The notes under the pieces: model-generated
What the model saw: only the letters and a program-made list of their open reading frames with translations
What the model was told of the DNA's origin: nothing
The model's database searches: none
Assembly (NCBI GenBank): GCA_900752115.1
Contig: CAADUC010000056.1
Span: 1 to 53,910 of the forward strand
Length of the DNA: 53,910 bases
Reading direction: 5' to 3'
From: Clostridia bacterium
GTDB lineage: Bacteria; Bacillota; Clostridia; Oscillospirales; Acutalibacteraceae
Shown: piece by piece, positions 1 through 7,908 of the stretch
Layout: every line of letters begins with the position of its first letter
Position numbering within the stretch: the first letter of the stretch is position 1
Program-made: the position numbers and the translations under genes

Positions 1-1
1 T

Positions 2-733
2 GCCGCGCCGAGCTATACGGTGCATTATTTCAGCACGCCGGAAAGCTCACGGTCGATTGTTCTCACCGTGCCGCTTGATTATGTTCCCTCCTTCCGCAAG
101 CTGATTGCGCGCAGAACGTTCCGCAATCTTATCTGGACCGATCCCGATCCGGAAAGCGAGCTGCTGCATGGTATGGAAAAGCTGACGGAGCTTTGCACGG
201 TGCACAGCGACGCGCCCCCTGAGCTGCTGACCAAGGGGTACCTTTATACAGTCCTCGGTATTCTGGCGGATCGGCTGGGGCTGACGGACAGCCAGGAGGG
301 GACGGACGCCTTTCTCGCCCGCGATATCCTGCAATATCTCGATCAAAATTACCGCTCCGATGTGACGCTGGAAAAGCTTGCCGCCAGATTCGGCTACAGC
401 AAGAGCCGATTTTCGCACCTGTTTCACGCCTATTTCGGCTGCGGTATTCCGGAATATGTCAATACGCTGCGCTGCCGCAGCGCTGCGCTTCTGCTCACGC
501 AGGAGTCCGCTTCCATGACAAGCGCCGCCATGAATTCGGGGTTTGAGAGCATGCGCACCTTTTACCGCTGCTTCAAAAAGTCCTTTGGAATTTCTCCGAG
601 CGAATATCTGCGGGAGCGCCGCGGCCAGGAGCCGGACGATCTGCTTTATAATCCGTTTTATCTCTCCGGAGGCGTCCTGCTGCATCGCGAGGGCGGCGAT
701 CCGCAGGAAAGCGGGGAGGAACAGACAGAATAA
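2..733 (+). CDS. AraC-family transcriptional regulator, 5' end cut by the window
   Basis: The reading frame is open from base 2, so the true start and the N-terminal ligand-binding part lie outside the window. What remains is about 243 residues. The C-terminal 100 residues form a typical AraC/XylS double helix-turn-helix. The first helix pair is around LEKLAARFGYSKSRFSHLF and the second around AMNSGFESMRTFYRCFKKSFG, followed by the usual SPSEYLRERR end. The part before the HTH is too divergent to name a ligand. A short hairpin directly after the stop serves the convergent neighbour. Which genes it controls cannot be told, because AraC regulators usually act on neighbours and those to the left are not visible. 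Confidence 0.9.
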   Translation, partial: AAPSYTVHYFSTPESSRSIVLTVPLDYVPSFRKLIARRTFRNLIWTDPDPESELLHGMEKLTELCTVHSDAPPELLTKGYLYTVLGILADRLGLTDSQEGTDAFLARDILQYLDQNYRSDVTLEKLAARFGYSKSRFSHLFHAYFGCGIPEYVNTLRCRSAALLLTQESASMTSAAMNSGFESMRTFYRCFKKSFGISPSEYLRERRGQEPDDLLYNPFYLSGGVLLHREGGDPQESGEEQTE

Positions 734-765
734 AGCCCCCTTCCGGGGCCCGGTTGGGGCTGCGA
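734..765 (-). terminator. Terminator of the SPFH protein gene
   Basis: Arms AGCCCC (734-739) and GGGGCT (756-761) pair. Read on the minus strand the stem is followed by TTTATT, so it fits termination of the minus-strand gene ending at 806. It abuts the stop of the plus-strand AraC gene and may stop both transcripts. Confidence 0.5.
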
Positions 766-805
766 AAGAGGGCTTGAAAAAGGGCTTTCGGAATGGGTGC
801 TTGTT

Positions 806-1648
806 TTACTCCGTCGTGGAGGAAGCGCTGTTTGATGTGCTGCCCGCAGACGACGCGGCGCTGTCCAGAATGGAATCGATGTTGAACAGCGACTGGCCGT
901 CCGACACCACGACGGGAAGCTTGCCGTCCCACTTGTCGATGAACTCCATTTTGAGCATCTGGTCGGTAATTTCCTGCGACTTGAGCCGGTAGCTCTCGGC
1001 TTCCGCCTCAGCCTCGGCGATCTTCTGCTCCGCCTCGACCTTCACACGGGCAAGGTCCTGCTCCGCCTTGAGGGCGTTCTGCTGGGCTGTCTGTTTGGCT
1101 TCGATGGCGGCGTTGAACTCCTCAGAGAACTGAAAATCCACAATATTCACGCTCTGCGTGGAAAAACCGTAGGGGGCGAGCTTGGAGGAGATCTCCTCCT
1201 GAATCTCCGCGCCGACGGTCTGACGCATGGTGATGAGCTCCTCGGCGGTGTATTGAGCCATGACGGACTTGACCGCCTCCTGGATGGCGGGGATGACGAC
1301 TACGTTTTCATAGTTTACGCCGATATTCTGATAGACGCTGGCGGCGCTCAGGCTTTCAATGCGGTAGTTGAGCGCTACGGTGCTGTTGACGGTCTGCAGA
1401 TCCTTCGAGGCGCTTGCGGAGACTACCTCGGCCTTTGTCACCTGATTGTTCATGTCGACGACGCGCGTTACAAAAGGAATGACAACGTGCAGGCCTTCGC
1501 TCAGGACGGTGTCATCTACCGCTCCGAAGCGCGTCACCACGCCGGTGTGACCGGCGGGAACGGCGTGCAGCGAGCTGGCACCGACAACCAGCACGGCCAG
1601 TGCTATGACAACAGAGATCACGATTTTTTTAATGTTAAATGTTTTCAT
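806..1648 (-). CDS. SPFH/band-7 (prohibitin/HflC-like) membrane protein
   Basis: A 280-residue protein with one N-terminal membrane segment (residues about 8-28), a band-7/SPFH domain (about 30-190) starting VPAGHTGVVTRFG, and an Ala/Glu-rich coiled coil (about 185-235, KAEQDLARVKVEAEQKIAEA). The C-terminal tail is Ser-rich. Family members build large ring or cage scaffolds on membranes and often modulate FtsH proteolysis. The start is the ATG at 1648 because GAGAGGAG lies about 8 bases upstream; an in-frame ATG at 1672 lacks such a site. It stands alone: no NfeD-type partner or second HflK-like subunit is beside it. Role in this cell is not inferable beyond membrane scaffolding. Confidence 0.88.
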   Translation of the reverse strand: MKTFNIKKIVISVVIALAVLVVGASSLHAVPAGHTGVVTRFGAVDDTVLSEGLHVVIPFVTRVVDMNNQVTKAEVVSASASKDLQTVNSTVALNYRIESLSAASVYQNIGVNYENVVVIPAIQEAVKSVMAQYTAEELITMRQTVGAEIQEEISSKLAPYGFSTQSVNIVDFQFSEEFNAAIEAKQTAQQNALKAEQDLARVKVEAEQKIAEAEAEAESYRLKSQEITDQMLKMEFIDKWDGKLPVVVSDGQSLFNIDSILDSAASSAGSTSNSASSTTE

Positions 1649-1740
1649 AAAAGCTTCTCCTCTCAAAACCATTGCGGCGGCGTTTGGGCCGCCGTACCTG
1701 TCGAGTCGCCCGCGCGGCGTTCTGCGTAGGATTTGAGAAT

Positions 1741-1769
1741 ATTATACAGAACCGCCGGGAGAAGCGCAA
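1741..1769 (-). promoter_or_regulatory. Sigma-A type promoter of the SPFH gene
   Basis: On the minus strand TTGCGC (1769-1764) and TATAAT (1746-1741) are separated by exactly 17 bases. The predicted leader of about 90 bases contains a GC-rich hairpin (CGGCGG/CCGCCG, around 1676-1696) just upstream of the ribosome binding site. Confidence 0.6.
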
Positions 1770-1891
1770 TGCCGGAATTCGCCCGTTTTTCCCGGATTCC
1801 GGCTGTTTTGCAGTGCGGCGGAACGCTGTCTCTCCCGCAGGTATCAGGGAAAGACAGGGATTCACCGCGCGACAGCGCTTGCGGAAACCGG

Positions 1892-1935
1892 AAGCGCCGG
1901 CCTCCGGTTCAAAAACCGGGGCCGGCGCTTTTTCG
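1892..1935. terminator. Strong GC-rich hairpin after the NifX-like gene
   Basis: Arms 1892-1909 and 1914-1930 pair almost perfectly (AGCGCCGGCC with GGCCGGCGCT) and a TTTTT run follows on the plus strand. The only gene ending nearby is the minus-strand NifX-like gene (stop at 1962), about 30 bases away. The U-run points the other way, so direction is uncertain. The rest of 1649-1961 holds only the SPFH promoter. Confidence 0.5.
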
Positions 1936-1961
1936 GCAGGATAGGATACGATCCTCTTTGC

Positions 1962-2312
1962 TTATTCCTCGTGGTCGTGATGATGGTGGGCGCACAGGGC
2001 TCCCTTGTCCTTGAGCTCCCCGGCCAGCCATGCTTCGGCGGCAGTACGGGCAGGGCCCTCGGCTCCCGTGACGATCTCGACGCCGCGCTCACGGAAAATA
2101 GAGGCGGCATGAACGCCCATTCCGCCCGCAATGATGACCTTCGCGCCAAAGTCGGCGACAAGGTTCGGCAGAAGGCCGGGCTTGTGTCCGGGATTCGGAA
2201 CGGACTCCTCCTTCGTGATGACGCCGTTCTCGGCGGTAAAGAAGGCAAAGCTCTGGCAGTGGCCGAAATGGCCGGTGACGGCGGAGCCGTCGCAGGCGAC
2301 AGCAATGATCAT
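1962..2312 (-). CDS. NifX/NifB-type dinitrogenase iron-molybdenum cofactor-binding family protein
   Basis: A 116-residue single-domain protein beginning MIIAVACDGSAVTGHFGHC, the signature of the Nif11-like/NifX/MTH1175 fold (PF02579). The Gly-His-Phe-Gly-His-Cys stretch is the usual cofactor or metal contact. The central part has GAKVIIAGGMGVHAASIF. The last residues are His/Asp/Glu-rich (CAHHHHDHEE), a probable metal-binding tail. No nitrogenase genes are in the window, so a role in nitrogen fixation is not supported. Such stand-alone proteins in anaerobes are usually of unknown function, tied to Fe-S or molybdenum handling. AAAGGA about 11 bases before the ATG supports the start. Confidence 0.85.
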   Translation of the reverse strand: MIIAVACDGSAVTGHFGHCQSFAFFTAENGVITKEESVPNPGHKPGLLPNLVADFGAKVIIAGGMGVHAASIFRERGVEIVTGAEGPARTAAEAWLAGELKDKGALCAHHHHDHEE

Positions 2313-2567
2313 AAAACTCAGATCCTTTCTTTTTTATGTTGCCTGTGAATATAGTCATGTGTGGGGAATGTGTGGGAAACGCCGGGGCTGACCCGGCTGC
2401 GGCGTTCGGATTCTCCGGTTTCATTGTAGCTCTGCAGGAGGGGAAAAGTCAACTGCCGCCGGTTTTGATTGGGACGGGGCGTATTTGTTGTGTGAGGCAC
2501 ATCAGACGGAGGACAGCGATAGGCGAAACGCAATTGCCGGTATTCAAAAAAGTGATACGATGGTTTC
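2313..2567. other. Intergenic region between the NifX-like gene and the hem operon promoter
   Basis: No gene recognised. It carries the minus-strand leader of the NifX-like gene on the left. An imperfect GC hairpin lies at about 2379-2407 (AACGCCG with CGGCGTT). A plus-strand open frame from 2336 runs into hemA but has no protein similarity before 2690. Confidence 0.5.
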
Positions 2568-2596
2568 TTGTAATCAGACGAAAATCGACTTATAAT
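2568..2596 (+). promoter_or_regulatory. Promoter of the siroheme operon
   Basis: TTGTAA (2568-2573) and TATAAT (2591-2596) with a 17-base spacer. The predicted transcript starts near 2603. The roughly 87-base leader ends with a small hairpin (ACCCGGGA 2653-2660 with TCCCGGT 2664-2670) immediately upstream of the hemA ribosome binding site. Confidence 0.65.
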
Positions 2597-2689
2597 GATA
2601 CACTGGATATTGTTGTGAGACCGTTTCCGTTTTTCTCGAAATGTAAAGGATCACCCGGGAGCCTCCCGGTGAAAGAAAGGCGAATCAAC

Positions 2690-3964
2690 ATGCAGTTTTC
2701 CGTTTGGGGCGTCAGCTATCAGGAGACGCCGCTGTGTCTGCGGGACAAAGCGTCCTTCAGCGACACGCAGAAGCTTGAGGCGCTGGAAGCGCTCGGGGCT
2801 GCGGGAGTAACGCAGGCTGCGATTCTCTCCACCTGCAACCGCAGCGAGCTTTATTATATCAACCCGCGGGGAGATGTACAGGCCGACGAGGCGGTGCGCC
2901 GCATTTTTCTGGAGAAGGAGCCGCGGCTGGCGGATACCCTGTTCCACCGGCAGGGCCGCGAGGCGGTCGCTTATCTTTTTGAGGTGGCGGCGGGGCTTGA
3001 AAGCCTTGTTCTCGGCGAGGATCAGATCCTCGGTCAGGTGCAGGACGCGCTCGATTTCGCCCGGGGAGCCGGGTCGGCGGGCAAGGAGCTCACACGTGTT
3101 TTCCTTGACGCCGTGACGGCGGCCAAGCAGATGAAGACGGCGCTGCGCATCAGCGAGAATCCTCTGTCCCTTTGCTCGATTGGCGTGCACCGGCTTGCGT
3201 CGTGCGGGGCGGTGAGCGGGAAGACGGCTCTGGTGATCGGCAGCGGGAAAATGGCCGTGCTTGCCCTGCGGTACCTGACCGGCTGCGGTGCGGCGCGTCT
3301 CCTCAACTGCAACCGGAGTTTGGAGCATGCGCTTGCGCTGCGGGAGGAATTTCCCGGTCTGGAGGTTCTGCCTTTCTCCGAACGGTACGATGCGGCGCGG
3401 CAGTGCGACGTGATCGTCTCGGCGACGGCCTCTCCGCATCTCGTGCTGCGGGCGGAGCAGTTCCCGGAGCGGGAGACGCCGCTGTTTCTGCTCGATCTTG
3501 CCGTACCGCGGGACATCGATCCCGATCTTGCGTCTCGTGCCAATCTTACGCTCTTTGACGTGGACTCGCTCCGGCAGACGGCAGAGGAAAGCATGCGCCG
3601 CCGCCGGGAGCTCGAGGAGACGGGACGCGCGATGCTGCGCGGCGGCGTTGGGGAGACGATGGATTGGCTCGCGTCAAGCCGGGTCGATTCCACGGTGCAA
3701 AGCCTGCAGCAGCTCTGCCGCGAGGCGGAGGAGGATACCTGCGCGCTGCTGGAGCGCAGGCTGACGCTCAATGAGCATGAAAAGCGCGTTCTGCGCAAGT
3801 TTGTTCATGCGGGGATGCGCCGTCTCGTGCGCGCGCCCATTCTCACGCTCAAGGGACTGAGGGACGAAGGAGAGCAGGAGCGATACATGCAGGCCGTTGA
3901 ACGCCTGTTTCAGATGAAGGGGGAGAACGGACATGAAAATCAGACTGGGAACGAGAGGCTCTAA
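2690..3964 (+). CDS. hemA: Glutamyl-tRNA reductase
   Basis: First committed enzyme of the C5 pathway: reduces Glu-tRNA(Glu) to glutamate-1-semialdehyde with NADPH. The 424-residue length fits the family. The catalytic cysteine is C49 in STCNRSELY. The GEDQILGQVQDAL motif and the Rossmann motif ALVIGSGKMAVLA are clear, and the C-terminal dimerisation helix is present. The start at 2690 is preceded by GAAAGAAAGG, and similarity begins at MQFSVWGVSYQETP, so the longer open frame from 2336 is rejected. It overlaps hemC by 32 bases, showing tight translational coupling. It is the first gene of an operon that continues to 9810. Confidence 0.96.
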   Translation: MQFSVWGVSYQETPLCLRDKASFSDTQKLEALEALGAAGVTQAAILSTCNRSELYYINPRGDVQADEAVRRIFLEKEPRLADTLFHRQGREAVAYLFEVAAGLESLVLGEDQILGQVQDALDFARGAGSAGKELTRVFLDAVTAAKQMKTALRISENPLSLCSIGVHRLASCGAVSGKTALVIGSGKMAVLALRYLTGCGAARLLNCNRSLEHALALREEFPGLEVLPFSERYDAARQCDVIVSATASPHLVLRAEQFPERETPLFLLDLAVPRDIDPDLASRANLTLFDVDSLRQTAEESMRRRRELEETGRAMLRGGVGETMDWLASSRVDSTVQSLQQLCREAEEDTCALLERRLTLNEHEKRVLRKFVHAGMRRLVRAPILTLKGLRDEGEQERYMQAVERLFQMKGENGHENQTGNERL

Positions 3965-4835
3965 GCTGGCGCTCACACAGACGGAGAGCGTGGCGCAGCG
4001 GCTGCGGGACCGGAATCCGGGCCTTGCGTGCGAGCTGACGGTCATTCATACCACGGGCGATAAGGTGCAGGATAAGGCGCTCGATCAGATTGGTGGCAAG
4101 GGGGTCTTTGTGCGGGAAATCGAGCAGGAACTGCTCGGAGGCGGGATCGATCTTGCCGTCCACAGCATGAAGGATATGCCGTCTGAGCCGGCTCCCGGTC
4201 TGTGCTTCTGCCGCACGCTTCCGCGTGAGGATCCGCGGGATGCGCTGATTCTGCGCGGCGCTTCTTCTCTTTGGGAGCTTCCGCAGGGGGCTGTGATTGC
4301 CACGGGGAGTAAGCGGCGTGCGTATCAGCTTCTGCAGCTGCGGCCCGACCTTCACATCACCGGCATTCGGGGCAATGTCGACACGCGCCTGCGCAAGCTC
4401 GACGAGGGCGCGGCGGATGGCCTTGTGATGGCGACTGCCGGGCTCAAACGCCTTGGATTAGAGCATCGCATCACACGGTTTTTCGATCCGGAAACCGAGC
4501 TGGTGCCCGCCTGCGCGCAGGGCGCGCTGGCTGTCGAGTACCGTGAGGGAGATGGCGTGATCGGTCCCCTCCTTGATGCTCTGTGCGATTCCGAGGCGCA
4601 TCTGCGCACTGTATGCGAGCGTTCCTTCCTCGCTGCGGTCGGCGGAGGCTGCCATACCCCGGCAGGGGCGTACGCGCGTCTTGACGCAGGGGAGATTGTA
4701 CTGACGGCCTTCCTTGCCTCGGAGGACGGAAGCGCGTGCGGGCGGCTGACGCTGCGCGGCGCGCAGGACAAGGCGGAAGCGCTTGCACGGCAGGCGGCTT
4801 TGGAGCTGCGCGGCCGGATTGGGGAAGGAGAGTGA
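3933..4835 (+). CDS. hemC: Hydroxymethylbilane synthase (porphobilinogen deaminase)
   Basis: Polymerises four porphobilinogens into hydroxymethylbilane. It has 300 residues, the usual length. It begins KIRLGTRGSKLALTQT, has the catalytic Asp in HSMKDMP (D81), Arg-rich substrate contacts (TGSKRRAYQL, GIRGNVDTRL) and the dipyrromethane-attachment cysteine C240 in GGGCHTPAGAY. GGGGAGAA lies 8 bases before the ATG, inside the end of hemA. Stop and next start are 5 bases apart. Confidence 0.97.
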   Translation: MKIRLGTRGSKLALTQTESVAQRLRDRNPGLACELTVIHTTGDKVQDKALDQIGGKGVFVREIEQELLGGGIDLAVHSMKDMPSEPAPGLCFCRTLPREDPRDALILRGASSLWELPQGAVIATGSKRRAYQLLQLRPDLHITGIRGNVDTRLRKLDEGAADGLVMATAGLKRLGLEHRITRFFDPETELVPACAQGALAVEYREGDGVIGPLLDALCDSEAHLRTVCERSFLAAVGGGCHTPAGAYARLDAGEIVLTAFLASEDGSACGRLTLRGAQDKAEALARQAALELRGRIGEGE

Positions 4836-4840
4836 ACAGC

Positions 4841-6319
4841 ATGCCGGGAACCGTTTATCTTGTCGGGGCAGGACCGGGAGATCCGGGCCTCATGACGCAG
4901 AAAGGACTTGACTGCCTGCGCCGGGCCGACTGCGTTGTGTATGACCATCTCGCGAACGACTCGCTGCTGCTGGAGACGAAGCCGGACTGTGAAAAAATTT
5001 ACGTCGGTAAGCAGGCGGGAAACCATACCATGCCCCAGGAGGAAATCAACCGCCTTCTCGCACAAAAGGCCCAAAGCTGCGAAACGGTGGTGCGGCTCAA
5101 GGGCGGCGATGTGTATGTGTTTGGGCGCGGCGGCGAGGAGGGCGCGTGGCTGCGCCGTGAGGGCGTTCCCTTCGTCGTTGTGCCGGGGGTGACTTCGGCG
5201 ATCGCCGGCCTTGCCTATGCCGGTATTCCGATTACCCACCGCGGCGTCGCGCGCGGCTTCCGTGTGATGACGGCTCACGACAAGGGAGGCGGGCTGACCA
5301 ATCTCGATTTTGACTCCATGGCGCACACGGACGATACGCTTGTTTTTCTGATGGGACTGTCGCTGCTCGGAGAGATCACTTCCCGGTTGCTGGCTGCGGG
5401 AAAGCCGTCCGGAACGCCTGCCGCCGTCATTTCGGAGGCGACGCTCCCGACCCAGCGCGTGGTGACCGCTCCGCTTTCGGAGCTGGAAGCGCGCGTGCAG
5501 GAAAATCCGCTTCCGTCGCCCGCTCTCATTGTTGTCGGCGAGGTAGTGCGCGAGCGGGAGACGCTCCGCTTCTTCGGGGAGGGGCCGCTCGGCGGCGTGC
5601 GCGTCCTGCTGCCCTGTGTCGGGGAGACGCCCTCGCGCCTCGGCGGGATGCTGCGCGGGAGGGGAGCGTTCGTCACGGAGCTGCCGGTGCGCCGGATCCG
5701 CGAGCTGCCGGGCGTGCTCCGGCGGGACGACGTGGAGTGGGCGGAGACGCTTGTTCTGACGAGCCGCCATGCGTGTGCATTTTTCTTCGGCCAGCTCTTC
5801 GCCCTCGGTCTTGACGTTCGTGCGCTTTCGGGCGTGCGGATCGCGGCCGTCGGCCCCGGAACGGCGGAGAAGCTTTCCCGTTTCGGCCTGCGCGCCGACC
5901 TCGTGCCGGAGCCCCACACCGGGGAGGGAATGGAAGCCCTTCTGCGGCGCGAACTGACGCCGGGAACCCACGTGCTGTATCCGAAGGTCAAGGATCTCGC
6001 CCCGGAGCTTGCCGCTGCGCTGGCGTCGTTCTGTGAGCTGCGTGCACCGGAGCTCTATGAAAATCTGCCGGTCGAGGACGCCGTTCTGTCTGCGGACGCC
6101 TCGTTTGACGCCGCCGTTTTTACCTCCGCGTCGGCAGTGCGCGGCGCGATCGGCGCGCTGCGGGAGAGCGGAGTTTCCGTGAGCTCGTGCGGCCGCCTGA
6201 TTTCCATCGGGCCGAAAACGGCACGGGAGCTCAGACAAAACGGTTTTGACACGCTGGAGGCGGCGCATGCCGATCTCGGCGGGATACTGGAAAAAATGGA
6301 GGAGCTGTTTCATGAATAA
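4841..6319 (+). CDS. cobA-hemD: Fused uroporphyrinogen-III C-methyltransferase / uroporphyrinogen-III synthase
   Basis: A 492-residue two-domain protein, a common fusion in Clostridia. Residues 1-240 are the SAM-dependent methyltransferase (VYLVGAGPGDPGLMT at the N-terminus, the GGDVYVFGRGGEE motif, GVTSAIAGLAYAGIP), which converts uroporphyrinogen III to precorrin-2. Residues about 250-492 are the HemD cyclase (VLLPCVGETPSRLGGMLR, VLTSRHACAFFF, FTSASAVRGAIGAL). One polypeptide therefore closes the ring and commits it to siroheme or corrinoids. The ATG at 4841 has GGGGAAGGAG upstream; a GTG at 4832 is too near that site. It overlaps the next gene by 8 bases. Confidence 0.96.
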   Translation: MPGTVYLVGAGPGDPGLMTQKGLDCLRRADCVVYDHLANDSLLLETKPDCEKIYVGKQAGNHTMPQEEINRLLAQKAQSCETVVRLKGGDVYVFGRGGEEGAWLRREGVPFVVVPGVTSAIAGLAYAGIPITHRGVARGFRVMTAHDKGGGLTNLDFDSMAHTDDTLVFLMGLSLLGEITSRLLAAGKPSGTPAAVISEATLPTQRVVTAPLSELEARVQENPLPSPALIVVGEVVRERETLRFFGEGPLGGVRVLLPCVGETPSRLGGMLRGRGAFVTELPVRRIRELPGVLRRDDVEWAETLVLTSRHACAFFFGQLFALGLDVRALSGVRIAAVGPGTAEKLSRFGLRADLVPEPHTGEGMEALLRRELTPGTHVLYPKVKDLAPELAAALASFCELRAPELYENLPVEDAVLSADASFDAAVFTSASAVRGAIGALRESGVSVSSCGRLISIGPKTARELRQNGFDTLEAAHADLGGILEKMEELFHE

Positions 6320-6929
6320 CCGGGAAAGAATGCACACCGGCCAGCTGTACGATACGCAGGACAGCGCCATTGTGGAGGAGCAGATCAAATGTCTTGAGGT
6401 GCTCTATGATTTCAACGCGACGCGCCCGTCGCAGGGTGAGCTGCGCCAGTCGCTGATGAAGAAGCTGTTTGCCGAGGTGGGCGAGGGCTGCTGCATCGAG
6501 CCGCCGCTGCATGCGAACTGGGGCAAGTACACACACCTCGGAGACTTCGTTTATGCCAACTTCAACCTCACGCTCGTCGACGACACGCACGTATATATCG
6601 GAAATCACGTCATGATCGGCCCGAATGTGACGATTGATACCGGCACGCATCCCGTTTGCCCGGAGCTGCGCTGGCACGCGGTGCAGTACAATCTGCCGGT
6701 CCGCATCGGGGACAATGTGTGGATTGGGGCCGGAGCGATTCTCCTGCCGGGTGTGACGATAGGGGAGAACAGCGTGATCGGAGCGGGCAGCGTTGTCACA
6801 CACGATATCCCTGCGAATGTTGTCGCCGTCGGCACGCCGTGCCGCGTTTTGCGCGAGATTACCGACCGGGATCGGGAGACCTATCACAAGGGCTGGAAAA
6901 TAGATATGCCCATGAAGGAAAGGGATTGA
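6312..6929 (+). CDS. Maltose/galactoside O-acetyltransferase family (left-handed beta-helix)
   Basis: A 205-residue hexapeptide-repeat acetyltransferase of the Maa/LacA/NodL group. It has the N-terminal Mac domain (RMHTGQLYDTQDS, SQGELRQSLMKKLF), then beta-helix turns (YTHLGDFVYANFNLTLVDD, IGNHVMIGPNVTIDTGTHP) with the catalytic His in DTGTHP, and the closing VIGAGSVVTHDIPANVVAVG. The family transfers acetyl from acetyl-CoA to sugar hydroxyls. GGAGG precedes the ATG and the start lies inside the cobA-hemD end, so it is translated as part of the siroheme operon. Nothing known links it to tetrapyrroles, so its position is odd. Confidence 0.93.
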   Translation: MNNRERMHTGQLYDTQDSAIVEEQIKCLEVLYDFNATRPSQGELRQSLMKKLFAEVGEGCCIEPPLHANWGKYTHLGDFVYANFNLTLVDDTHVYIGNHVMIGPNVTIDTGTHPVCPELRWHAVQYNLPVRIGDNVWIGAGAILLPGVTIGENSVIGAGSVVTHDIPANVVAVGTPCRVLREITDRDRETYHKGWKIDMPMKERD

Positions 6930-6933
6930 TTGC

Positions 6934-7908
6934 ATGTTTTATCGTGGAAGAAGGCTGCGGACCACTCCTGTGATCCGCTCTATGATGCGCGAGACGGAGC
7001 TGTCCGCCCGCGATCTGATTCTGCCGATTTTTGTTGTGGAGGGCGAGGGCGTCTGCCGCGAAATTCCGTCGCTCAAAGGGGTCTGCCATTATTCCGTCGA
7101 TATGCTCGACGGTCTTGTGGATGAGATGCGGGAATGCGGCGTGCTCTCCTGCATTCTCTTCGGCATTCCGGATCACAAGGACGCCTGCGGCAGCGCGGCG
7201 AGCGATGAGAACGGCGTTGTCCAGCGGGCTATGCGCCGTCTGCGCGAGCTTTGCCCGGAGATGTACATCATCGGCGACGTGTGCATGTGCGAATATACCG
7301 ATCACGGCCATTGCGGCATCCTCGATGAGCACGGCTACGTGAAGAATGATGAGACGCTCCTGCACCTGAACAAAATTGCTGTGAGCTACGCCCGCGCCGG
7401 GGCTGACATGGTTGCGCCGAGCGATATGATGGACGGTCACGTGGCCTCGCTGCGCGCTGCCCTCGATGCGGAGGGCTTCGTCAATGTGGCCATCATGGGC
7501 TACAGCGCGAAGTTTGCTTCGAGCTTCTACGGCCCGTTCCGCGACGCGGCAGGTTCCGCTCCGTCCTTCGGTGACAGAAAGTCGTATCAGATGGATTTCG
7601 CCAATGGCCAGGAGGCGCTGCGTGAAATTGCCGCTGATCTCGACGAGGGTGCGGATGTGATCATGGTCAAGCCCGCTCTCGCGTATCTCGATGTGATCCG
7701 TGACGCGAGCCGGGAGTTCAACGCCCCTCTTGCCGCCTACAATGTGAGCGGCGAATACGCGATGCTTCGATCTGCCGTCGATAACGGGATCCTTGCCGAG
7801 TCTGCGATTTATGAGTCGCTCCTCGCCATCAAGCGCGCCGGAGCGAAGCTGATCATTACATATTTCGCCCTTGAAATTGCGAAAAAGCTGAAGGAGGGAA
7901 CGGTATGA
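6934..7908 (+). CDS. hemB: Delta-aminolevulinic acid dehydratase (porphobilinogen synthase)
   Basis: Condenses two 5-aminolevulinates to porphobilinogen. Length 324 residues. The two Schiff-base lysines are visible: K193 in GYSAKFASSFYG and K246 in DVIMVKPALAY. The metal motif DVCMCEYTDHGHCG (C117, C119, C127) marks the zinc-dependent class. GGAAAGGGATT precedes the ATG. It starts 4 bases after the acetyltransferase stop and shares an ATGA with hemL. Confidence 0.97.
   Translation: MFYRGRRLRTTPVIRSMMRETELSARDLILPIFVVEGEGVCREIPSLKGVCHYSVDMLDGLVDEMRECGVLSCILFGIPDHKDACGSAASDENGVVQRAMRRLRELCPEMYIIGDVCMCEYTDHGHCGILDEHGYVKNDETLLHLNKIAVSYARAGADMVAPSDMMDGHVASLRAALDAEGFVNVAIMGYSAKFASSFYGPFRDAAGSAPSFGDRKSYQMDFANGQEALREIAADLDEGADVIMVKPALAYLDVIRDASREFNAPLAAYNVSGEYAMLRSAVDNGILAESAIYESLLAIKRAGAKLIITYFALEIAKKLKEGTV

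Noticed and set aside
1962..2312. Evidence for nitrogen fixation
   Set aside because: The NifX/NifB-like and NifU/NifS-like names reflect families used broadly for cofactor and Fe-S handling; no nifHDK is present.
2336..2689. A 118-codon N-terminal extension of hemA
   Set aside because: The promoter TTGTAA-TATAAT at 2568-2596 lies inside it, the ribosome binding site is at 2690, and homology begins there.
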